From Euphorbia lathyris (lineage: Eukaryota > Streptophyta > Magnoliopsida > Malpighiales > Euphorbiaceae), in contig NC_088913.1 in the NCBI RefSeq assembly GCF_963576675.1, positions 14,211,001 to 14,275,000 of the forward strand: a DNA stretch of 64,000 nt. The letters are read 5' to 3'. This document shows, one piece after another, positions 45,199 through 54,794 of the stretch. Position 1 is the first letter of the stretch. Every line of letters starts with the position of its first letter. Below the pieces are notes generated by a model. That model did not search any database. It worked only from the letters and a program-made list of their open reading frames with translations, and was not told where the DNA came from. Both the position numbers and the translations under genes were made by a program.

Positions 45199-46610
45199 TT
45201 ACCTCTGTGGCAACTTACAAGATCGATGATATCGGGGTCTTTGCACAACATCAACTTTCGCGCAACTATTCAACAGAGTAATAAAATGGTTAGAAGGTAT
45301 AAAAATAAGCAGCATTCAAAAACATTCTTGTCATAATCTGCAGAATCAAAATTACCTAGACCGGACATTATACACCTTCACATTCTGTCCCGATAGAGCA
45401 TGTTTGAGTGAAACAAAGCTTGGAATATGAGCAATTGCTTCGACTTTGGAATCTATCTTACATTGGCAGACCTTCAAATATCTCAATTCACTTTCTTTTG
45501 GATCCATGTACACTAAAGCATCTTCACCGGAGTTAAACATCAGTAATGCTCCATCATTCATGTACTTAATGGGTCGATACCTGACATAATATCGTCTTTC
45601 TCTAGAATACATGTGATCAAAGGAGAAAACTTTAGACCACACTTTTTCGGTACCATTATCTTTCATTGTCCAAACATGAACACCAGACTCAAGAACCTCA
45701 CATATGCAGAGTTCTCCCCCTAATACTCCCACATTGTTATAAGGTTTATTCAGTGGTGGTGCTGAAAGTGATCCAAAACGTTCCTTCTCAATGTCAAAAC
45801 TAAATATAGATAATGGTTTTAAATAAGAAGACCAATAAAGAAAACCATTCAAATAAGCAGGAGGGTGCGCAGGCATTGCCTGGGTGAAAAAGTCAATGTT
45901 TTTCCATGTTTTTGTACCAAGAATATGTACTTCAGCTTCATTACCAAGAGGGATGTCTCGCTTAGACATTCTTATCACTTTATATTGGTTAGTCGCAGGA
46001 CTAAAACCAAAACCATAATTTATTTTATTCCAACCAAACTCAATCATCTTAGGCACTCGAGGAAGGTTAATAAACTCACCTGTAACAGGATTGCAAACAA
46101 TAGGACGATGTCTATCAGATAGATTGGGCGAGAAAAGCAAGCCGTTGCATGTAACTATACCATGTCCATTGTGATGTTTCATGAGCCCGTATATTTTAGG
46201 GACTTCAAATCTGGCTTCAATTTTATCATGAACAGTGGAGACACATCCAGGCTTAGACAAGGTATGATCACACATCCCAAGATTGAGCTCAAAGTCATCC
46301 TTATTTGGCTGCATAAGATGAACCATTTTCGACCCATTTCTACTATATGAGGTTCGAATCAAAGGATAAACCTCAGCATGATCAAAATGGAGGTTTGCAA
46401 ATTCAGGATCTGAAACTATATCATACCACGTTTTGCATACACATTTCAATACAAAAATTCCCTTAATTGACACCCTAATTAGGATATTTAGCTGAACATC
46501 CTTCGGGAGATCAGAAAATAAAGAACCTGAATATGAGTCTCTACTTGACTAACTTCTTCTGTTTGTTTTCTACCTCTCGTTGTATCCGAAGAAATCCTTT
46601 TTCTTTTCAT
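45199..46610 (-). pseudogene. F-box/FBA gene, minus strand, frameshift in front of the F-box
   Basis: The ATG at 46,610-46,608 starts MKRKRISSDTTRGRKQ and leaves the family frame after about 28 codons: one base is missing near 46,525 compared with the 18,433 gene. The F-box (SLFSDLPKDVQLNILIRVSI) and the whole FBA domain are then open in another frame without an upstream ATG. FBA motifs are CNGLLFSPNLSDRHRPIVCN, PVTGEFINLPRVP, YGFGFSPATNQYKVIRMS, LGTKTWKNIDFF and SIFSFDIEKERFG. Exon 1 ends at 45,356 (AG|GTAATT) and exon 2 is 45,265-45,199, after the acceptor AATAG|. It is more divergent than the plus-strand cluster copies, so it is an older duplicate in inverted orientation. A single frameshift makes it the mildest pseudogene in the set; an assembly error is possible. 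Confidence 0.75.
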
Positions 46611-47088
46611 GATTATTTGGGAAGCGACGATACTGAAACAAAACACAAATGACATTATCAGCCCACTGAATTCAAAATGCTCAAAAACCAAATAGAAATA
46701 AACGAATTAACTGAAACATAATCGTGAGAAGAAACAGTGCAAAGAGAAGAGATGGTCTGAACTCTGAATTGAAATTGCTAAAAAGAAAACCCTAATTAAT
46801 TGAAATCAAAGAATTCATAGAATGGTAAAAATCTCATAAAGAAGAGGCTTAATCGTATATATTAGGAACACTAAATGAATAGAATAGCCAAATAAAAATC
46901 GTGAGAAAGAACACTGCAAACAGAATAAATTTTTACCGGAAAAACCAGAAGCTCTCTGTTCCGAACTCTGATAAACCTCAGTAGAGTAAACGAGGTTTAG
47001 GAAGAAGAAAGGATTTCGTATTTTTAAAATAAGGAACGAGATCGTATGGTAAGAAGAAGTTTATATAGGGTCCACATTATTCTAATTA
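46611..47088 (-). promoter_or_regulatory. Leader and promoter region of the minus-strand F-box gene
   Basis: The CAG| acceptor just upstream of the ATG (46,625-46,635) fits a 5'-UTR intron as in the plus-strand copies. No strong TATA was identified. No other gene is visible. Confidence 0.4.
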
Positions 47089-47587
47089 GGGTTAATGTGT
47101 AAAAATACTCCTAACATCTAAAATGATGTAATTTTACTCATAACGTTGGAAGATAAGAGCAATTTTACCCCAACGTTAATAAATTGGGTTAGTTTAAGAA
47201 ATAATTCATCAAACTGTTTTCTCGGTTATGAATCTTGTTATCTACACTTCATATGTGTGTCATTTTATCAGTAACAAATCATAAACATTCGTTGGGATGC
47301 AAAAAAAGTAAAAAAATAAAAAAAATACACTGTGTTTTTGTACGGATTAGACAAAAAAAATTCAAAAAAATCCACCGAATTTATAAATATTAATCTCAAA
47401 TTCTATTATTAAATTATAAAAAACATGAAATCTTTTTTTTTAAATGAATTGTTATGCAATTGGTGCAAAATAATTAACAAAAATGTTTGTGTTTTATAAT
47501 ACTGTCTGAAATTGACTCAATTTATCAACATTAAGAGTAAAGTTGCTCTTAACTTCCAACATTAGGGGTATTTTTGCACCTTAACCC
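47089..47587. mobile_element. Mutator-like MITE, copy 3
   Basis: The ends GGGTTAATGTGTAAAAATAC and GCACCTTAACCC are inverted and match the 968-1547 copy, as does the interior (GAGCAATTTTACCCCAACG, ATTGGGT, TTTTATCAGTAACAAATC). No perfect 9-bp target duplication remains. It lies just upstream of the minus-strand F-box gene and about 200 bp from the GTTAC array. Confidence 0.75.
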
Positions 47588-47795
47588 TTTTAGGATAGAA
47601 TCCTAATTGTGTACGTGTTTGTTTAAACATTATGGATTAATTTTATTTTTTAATGCAAAAAATACTTATCTACGTAATGATATGCTGAAATTACTGTCTT
47701 TCTCCTTTAATATTTTGTTTTGCCCCTGAATTTAACCAAAAATCTTGATTAGCCCCCTTAAATTTTGAAGTGTTTTGATATCCCTCTCAACTTAC

Positions 47796-50700
47796 ATTAC
47801 GTTATGTTACGCTAAGTTAGGTTACGCTACATTACATTACTATGAGTTATGTTACGTTATGTTACTATGACTTACATGACATTCCTATATGTTACGTTAC
47901 GTTATTCTGAGTTACATTACGGTACACTAAGTTATGTTACACTAAGTTAATATACGTTACGTTACGTTATGTTACTCTAAGTTACGTTACTCTGAGTTAC
48001 GTTATGTTACGTTACATTACTCTAAGTTACGTTACTCCGAGTTACGTTATGTTATGTTATGTTACGTTACGTTACGTTATGTTACTCTAAGTTACGTTAC
48101 TCTGAGTTACGTTATGTTACGTTATGTTACTCTAAGTTACGTTACTCTGAGTTACGTTATGTTACGTTACATTACTCTAAGTTACGTTACTCCGAGTTAC
48201 GTTACGTTACGTTACGTTACGTTACGTTACGTTACGTTACGTTTCCTTACGTTTCGTTGCATTACGTTACGTTACGTTACTCTGAGTTATGCTACGTTAC
48301 TCTGAGTTATGCTACGTTGCTCTGAGTTATGCTACGTTGCTCTGAGTTACAGTACTCTAAGTTACATTACATCATTACGTTATGTTACTCTAAGTTATGC
48401 TACGTTACTCTGAGTTATGTTACGTTACATTATGTTATGTTACTCTAAGTTATGTTATGTTACGTTACGTTACTTTACGTTACTTTGAGTTACACTACGT
48501 TGCTCTGAGTTACGCTACGTTACTCTGAGTTACGCTACATTACTCTGAGTTACGCTACTCTAAGTTACATTACGTTACTATGAGTTATGTTACATTATGT
48601 TACTATGACTTACATGACGTTCCTATGTTTTATGTTACGTTACTCTGAGTTACGTTACGTTACGTTACGTTGAGTTACGCTATGTTACTCTGAGTTACAT
48701 TACTCTGAGTTACCTTACTTTACGTTACTACTATGAGTTACGTTATGTTATGTTACTATAAGTTACGTTATGTTATTCTGAGTTACGTTACATTACTCTA
48801 AGTTATGTTATGTTACTCTAAGTTACGTTACGTTACTCTAAGTTACGTTACTCTAAGTTACATTACGTTACATTACTATGAGTTATGTTATGTTACGTTA
48901 CGTTACGTTACGTTACGTTACGTTACGTTACGTTACGTTACGTTACGTTACGTTACGTTACGTTACGTTACGTTACGTTACGTTACGTTACTATGAGTTA
49001 TGTTACGTTACGTTACACTACGTTACTCTGAGTTATGCTACGTTGCTCTGAGTTACAGTACTCTAAGTTACCTTAGTTTGCATTACGTTACATTACTCTA
49101 AGTTACGTTACTCTGAGTTACGTTACGTTAAGTTACGTTATATTACGTTACGTTACGCTACGTTGCATTACGTTACGTTACGTTACGCTACGTTACGTTA
49201 CGTTACGTTACGCTACGTTACGCTATGTTACGTTATGTTACGTTACGCTACGTTACGTTACGCTACGTTATGTTACGATACGCTACGTTACGTTACCTTA
49301 CGTTACGTTACCTTACGAAAGGTTACGTTACGTTACGTTACGTTACATTACGCTACGCTACGTTACGTTACGTTACGTTACGTTACGTTACGTTATGTTA
49401 CGTTACGTTATGTTTCCTTACGTTTCGTTGCATTACGTTACGTTACGTTACTCTGAGTTATGCTACGTTACTCTGAGTTATGCTACGTTGCTTTGAGTTA
49501 TTCTACGTTGCTCTGAGTTATAGTACTCTAAGTTACATTACATCATTACGTTATGTTACTCTAAGTTATGCTACGTTACTCTGAGTTACGTTACGTTACA
49601 TTATGTTACGTTACTCTAAGTTACGTTACGTTACGTTACGTTACGTTACGTTACGTTACGTTACGTTACGTTACGTTACGTTACATTACGTTACGTTACG
49701 TTACGTTACGTTACGTTACTATGAGTTATGTTACGTTACGTTACACTACGTTACTCTGAGTTATGCTACGTTGCTCTGAGTTACAGTACTCTAAGTTACC
49801 TTAGTTTGCATTACGTTACATTACTCTAAGTTACGTTACTCTGAGTTACGTTACGTTAAGTTACGTTATATTACGTTACGTTACGCTACGTTGCATTACG
49901 TTACGTTACGTTACGCTACGTTACGTTACGCTACGTTACGCTATGTTACGTTATGTTACGTTACGCTACGTTACGTTACGCTACGTTACGCTACGTTACG
50001 TTACGATACGCTACGTTACGTTACCTTACGTTACGTTACCTTACGAAAGGTTACGTTACGTTACGTTACGTTACATTACGCTACGCTACGTTACGTTACG
50101 TTACGTTACGTTACGTTACGTTATGTTACGTTACGTTATGTTTCCTTACGTTTCGTTGCATTACGTTACGTTACGTTACTCTGAGTTATGCTACGTTACT
50201 CTGAGTTATGCTACGTTGCTTTGAGTTATTCTACGTTGCTCTGAGTTATAGTACTCTAAGTTACATTACATCATTACGTTATGTTACTCTAAGTTATGCT
50301 ACGTTACTCTGAGTTACGTTACGTTACATTATGTTACGTTACTCTAAGTTACGTTATGTTACGTTACATTACTTTACGTTACTTTGAGTTACACTACGTT
50401 ACTCTAAGTTACGCTACGTTACTCTGAGTTACGCTACATTACTCTGAGTTATGCTACTCTAAGTTACATTACGTTACTATGAGTTATGTTACATTATGTT
50501 ACTATGACTTACGTGACGTTCCTATGTTTTATGTTACGTTACTCTGAGTTACGTTACGTTACGTTACTCTGAGTTACGTTACGTTACATTATGTTACGTT
50601 ATGTTACGTTACGTTACGTCACGTTACGTTACGTTACGTTACGTTACGTTACATTACGTTACGTTACGTCACGTTACGTTACATTACGTCACGTTACGTT

Positions 50701-51785
50701 ACGTTACGTTATGCTACGTTGCTCTGAGTTACAGTACTCTAAGTTACCTTAGTTTGCGTTACGTTACTATGAGTTGCGTTCGGTTATGTTACTATGAGTT
50801 ATGTTACGTTATTATGAGTTACGTTACGTTACTCTAAGTTACGTTATGTTACTCTAAGTTATGTTATGTTACTATAAGTTACGTTACGTTACGTTATATT
50901 ATGCTATGTTACGTTACTCTAAGTTACGTTACGTTGCTCTAAGTTACGTTACTCTAAGTTACGTTACTATGAGTTACGTTATGATACGTTATATTATGTT
51001 ACTCTGAGTTACACTACATTACTCTAAGTTACCTTACTTTACGGTATGTTACTATGAACTACATTACGTTATGTTACTATGAGTTAGGTTACCTTCTTAT
51101 GAGTTATGTTACGTTATTCTGAGTTACGTTACATTACTCTGAGTTACGTCACGTTACTCTAAGTTACGTTACGCTAAATTACATTACTCTAACTTATGTT
51201 ACTCGAAGTTATGTTACGTCAGGTTGAGTTACATTACATTACTCACAGTTACTCTACGTTACTCCGAGTTACTCTACGTTACTCTGACTTACATTACTCT
51301 AAGTTACCTTACTTTATGTTATGTTACTATGAGTTACCTTACTTTACATTACGTTACTATGAGTTACGTGAGGTTTCTATGAGTTATGTTACGTTATTCT
51401 GAGTTACGTTACGTTATTCTGAGTTACGTTACGTTACCATATGTTACGTTGCGTTACGATACGTTACGTTACATTATTCTCAGTTACGTTACGTTATGTT
51501 ATGTTACGTTACGATACGTTACGTTGAGTTACGCTATGTTACTCTGAGTTACATTACTCTAAGTTACCTTACTTTACGTTACTACTATGAGTTACGTTAT
51601 GTTATGTTACTATAAGTTACGTTATGTTATTCTGAGTTACGTTACATTACTCTAAGTTATGTTATGTTACTCTAAGTTACGTTACGTTACTCTAAGTTAC
51701 GTTACTCTAAGTTACATTATGTTACGTTACTATGAGTTACGTTATGTTACTATGAGTTACGTTACGTTACGTTACGTTACGTTAC
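47796..51785 (+). repeat. GTTAC pentanucleotide array with internal duplications (~4.0 kb)
   Basis: The array consists almost wholly of the 5-bp unit GTTAC and variants (GTTAT, ATTAC, GCTAC, TCTAA, TCTGA, TATGA) that mostly keep the 5-bp register. The longest pure runs are near 48,895-48,990 and 49,621-49,680. Larger segments are duplicated inside it. About 600 bp starting at 49,021 recurs at 49,749 with a constant 728-bp offset, checked at three landmarks. Segments near 48,240 and 49,412 match, as do 48,555 and 50,455, and 48,670-48,860 and 51,525-51,720. The left edge follows TE-like text (GCCCCTGAATTTAACC). The right edge coincides with the start of an LTR. No gene is present despite long stop-free frames. 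Confidence 0.95.
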
Positions 51786-52200
51786 CTGTGACGAAAACCT
51801 GAAACAAGACGGTCGAAGCGATTGATTCCGAGAGTTTTGAAAAATATATAAAGAATAATAAGCTGAGGAAAATTAACGGCACGGCGCGGGCACACAACGG
51901 CATCCCGCACGCGGATGACGATGGTCGAGCGCCCGCTTGACGGCTCGAGACGTGCACGCGGCGTCCGTCGGACGCACCGCGAGTGGCATGCTCTCGACGC
52001 CCGAGCAATGCCTGGGACCGCTGGCGGTGCGCGCCCTCATGGACCGTTGAGCACATGTGCCTGGGAGCGCGAGGCGCGCGTTCGGCGGCCGCGACGTGCG
52101 AGCGTCTAGCTGCGCGGAACGCGCGCTCGGCGGCCACGGAGTGCACGCGTCCGACGGTGCGGGGCACGCCCCGAGGGTCGCCGGGCGGGCACCCAACCAC

Positions 52201-52411
52201 GTCGGGCGAACGCCCAACGCGTCGGGTGGACGCCCGACGAGGGTTGGGCGCGGGCGCCCAACCTCGTGTTGGGCGCTCGCCCAACGCCGTTGGGCAATCG
52301 CCCAACGAAAGTTGGGCGATCGCCCAACAAGGTTGGGCGGTAGCCCAACACTAGGTTGGGCGGCCGCCCAACCACAATGGGCGACGCCCAATTTTTTTTG
52401 GGCGTCGCCCA
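52201..52411. repeat. Ten consecutive hairpins (GTTGGGCG..CGCCCAAC), ~21.7-bp spacing
   Basis: Inverted repeats with 6-8-bp arms have centres near 52,209.5, 229.5, 252.5, 276.5, 297.5, 319.5, 340.5, 363.5, 384 and 405. The loops are 1-6 bp. The arms are mostly GTTGGGCG/CGCCCAAC. The last two units use TGGGCG/CGCCCA around a T run. The array ends about 20 bp before the TATA box. Confidence 0.92.
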
Positions 52412-52432
52412 TTGTTCCGGGATCCGTTTCCC

Positions 52433-52440
52433 TATATAAG
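52433..52440 (+). promoter_or_regulatory. TATA box of the Tat-type LTR, inside an inverted repeat
   Basis: TATATAAG is enclosed by perfect 9-bp inverted arms GGGATCCGT (52,419-52,427) and ACGGATCCC (52,444-52,452). It lies directly downstream of the hairpin array and is the probable promoter of the element RNA. Confidence 0.75.
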
Positions 52441-53116
52441 GGCACGGATCCCAAGGTGAAAGGGAGGATTTTTTAGAAGAGGAAAACTTTCTCACTCTAA
52501 ACATTTTTAGAGAGAGAGAGTGGATTTTTTTGAGAAAAATATTTTTTTTCTCAAAAATTTCAAATTTCCTAAGTTCAATTTTTACTAAATTTTCATTAAA
52601 AAACGGAAGCTCGCGGTTCGTGGAATCAATCGGCTTCGACTGTCAGATACCGAATTAAAGGTATTATCCGAGGACTAGACTCTTTATTTAATTTATTTCT
52701 CTCCTTCTATTTTTTTTTTATGTTATAGTTTTTTTATTCCTTTAGTCATTTATTTATTTTGTCACGTTTTATTTAGTTAGCATATTTATTTAATTTTCGT
52801 TTCGTGTTAAATAAAATTCGGTTTTGTTTTAAAATAAAAACCTCGTTTTGACATCCCAATACGAACCGTGATCCGATAAAAAGGTAGTTCGGGTGTCGAA
52901 AACGTTGTACTTATAAGTTTTTTAATTTAAAAGAAATTTCCAAATAATGTTTTAAAATAAAAACATCGTTTTAGGAACTTCCGTTTTCGACTATGATCCA
53001 TTTTCGGTAGTTCGGAAGTCCAAAACGATTGAATTAGATTTAATTTAAGGCTTTTGAACAAATCTGGAAAATATTGGAGTGCTGCTGTAATTTGCCAATT
53101 CTGTCACTAAAGGCTG

Positions 53117-53142
53117 TTTACCGACGGATTTCCGTCGGTAAA
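53117..53142. repeat. Perfect palindrome, 12-bp arms, 2-bp loop
   Basis: TTTACCGACGGA pairs exactly with TCCGTCGGTAAA around TT. It lies about 680 bp downstream of the TATA box, in the R/U5 part of the LTR, so it would be present in the element RNA as a stem-loop. Confidence 0.9.
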
Positions 53143-54776
53143 TCTGCCAAAATGTAAAAAATGCCATTTCAGTCCCTTTTTCTTAACTTTTAGACTTTTA
53201 ATCCTTAGTATATATATATATGATTATGTAATACATGTTTTTCAACTTATTTTAGAACTTTAGTATATATATCTATTTTAGAATATTTGTATATCTCTTT
53301 TTATTCTATTTTGTAATATAAGTATAAATATATATATATGTATTTCCCTTTTTTATTAACTTAGGTTATATTTAAATATTAGTTACTTGATATTTTGAGA
53401 AATAATGAATAGACATTAGCATATGGTATTTTTGATATTTAAACTATATTAATTATGTATATATATGTATAGTTTTTTTAGAATATTTGGGTTATTTTAG
53501 TGATTATTGAGTTAAATTATTTTTAGATAAGTATTACTTTCTTAGTTATAGGATTTACTTATTATTTTCACATTTCAAAGTATAAGATATATTGTGTTTA
53601 TTATCTTCATATACATATAGTGATTTTTGGTTAAATCTTATTTTCTTATCTTCCTTTTTGATTTAAATGTATACATATATATATATGGTCTAAAACCATT
53701 TTCTTTATTCTTTTGGCCTATTCATAGGGTCCATGTTTCAAAAGGGCTTCATTTGAGTGTAAATGTTAGTTTATTGTAATTATAATAGTTAAAGAGTCCA
53801 TTAAAGTAAGTGGGGAAAATAAATCACCAAAAAGAGAGTTTTCAATTGAATTATTTAAACTAATGTTCTTTTTAGATTTGTAATGTAAATAAATGGAGTC
53901 ATTCTTGTTAATATTTCAAATCGTCTTCAAAATACCAAGTTTTAAAACCCTAATCCGTTCCAAAGGCGGATTAAAGGATCATTGTAATTAAAATCGTTTT
54001 CTTTGCGAATAATAGAGTTTTGAACCATTTTCTTAAAGAATTTGTACAAAATAAAATTGACTTGTATGTTTAACCATGTTTTCTCATTAAAAGGTTTTTT
54101 TATCTCAAACGTTTTCAAATACTCGAGTCGTTCCAACGGCGATTCGGGTAAACTTCATCAAACGGGGTTTTAAAACGCACCTGAATCGTTCCAACGGCGA
54201 TTAAGGTGCGAACCATGTAAATAAATCCGTTTTTGGGAAATAAGTTAGTGTAGAATAAACACACGATATAATATTTAATACAGTTGTAAATAAATCACTT
54301 CTTTCTTCCCCCTCTCTGTGTATGTATAAACATAAATGAGTGATTCTTTACTGATGTGGCTTTTCAATATCATATGCTCAAAGCGGTTTCTAAAAAGAGA
54401 AAGAAAAGGGTTTCAAATGAATTTTAAACTTAAAGAAGTATACGATTAGTCCGTTATCGCCTAACATGCTGAGTAGGAGGCCGGTGGTTCATAACCGGGC
54501 GATGTCGGGGTGCCTAGTAGCCTTTCTCCGGAAAGGAGCTAGCCTTCTCGGCTCGTACCTAAGTTTTCCGAACCCACACCAGTCTCCCGCAAGGGATCGG
54601 TGTTCATTTTCCCATTCGTGGGTGGCGACTCTTCCATATCTCCGAGCTCCGGTCCTGCCGAGCAGCTTGATTCCACGATTGGTTGCTTTTGGCGCCAATC
54701 ACCGCTTACGTCGCCATGAGGTTGTCCACCCCCCGGTCCGCCCGGGAGATTAGGCCGCGATACCTCGTCTTACAAG

Positions 54777-54794
54777 TGGCGACTCTACTGGGGA
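54777..54794 (+). other. Primer-binding site (tRNA-Arg type)
   Basis: TGGCGACTCTACTGGGGA lies two bases after the LTR end. It resembles the tRNA-Arg-type primer site described for Ogre/Tat elements (TGGCGACTC...ACTGGGGA). It supports the lineage and the LTR boundary. Confidence 0.8.

Larger units (their letters stand above)
51787..54774 (+). mobile_element. 5' LTR of a Tat-lineage LTR retrotransposon (~2,988 bp)
   Basis: It begins TGTGACGAAAACC immediately after the GTTAC array and ends CGTCTTACA two bases before a primer-binding site. The U3 starts with a GC-rich part (51,880-52,420) containing ten hairpins, followed by a TATA box at 52,433. Downstream the LTR becomes AT-rich, with a perfect 12-bp-arm palindrome (53,117-53,142) and repeats of CGTTCCAACGGCGATT (54,128, 54,187). 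The 3' LTR lies beyond the window, so the boundaries rest on the TG/CA termini, the primer site and the array junction. Long LTRs are usual for the Tat/Ogre lineage. Confidence 0.85.

Noticed and set aside
48054..50837. Many long plus-strand frames encoding VTLRY-type repeats
   Set aside because: They follow arithmetically from a stop-free 5-bp tandem repeat and occur in all three frames with cyclically identical peptides.
47796..51785. Telomeric or interstitial telomere repeat
   Set aside because: The unit is GTTAC, not the plant TTTAGGG heptamer, and no telomere variants were seen.
52201..52411. A CRISPR-like array
   Set aside because: Plant context; the regularly spaced units are themselves palindromes with no unique spacers.
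51772..52504. Overlapping long frames on both strands, arginine- and proline-rich
   Set aside because: They coincide with the GC-rich hairpin part of the LTR U3, where stops are rare by composition; no domain or codon signature.
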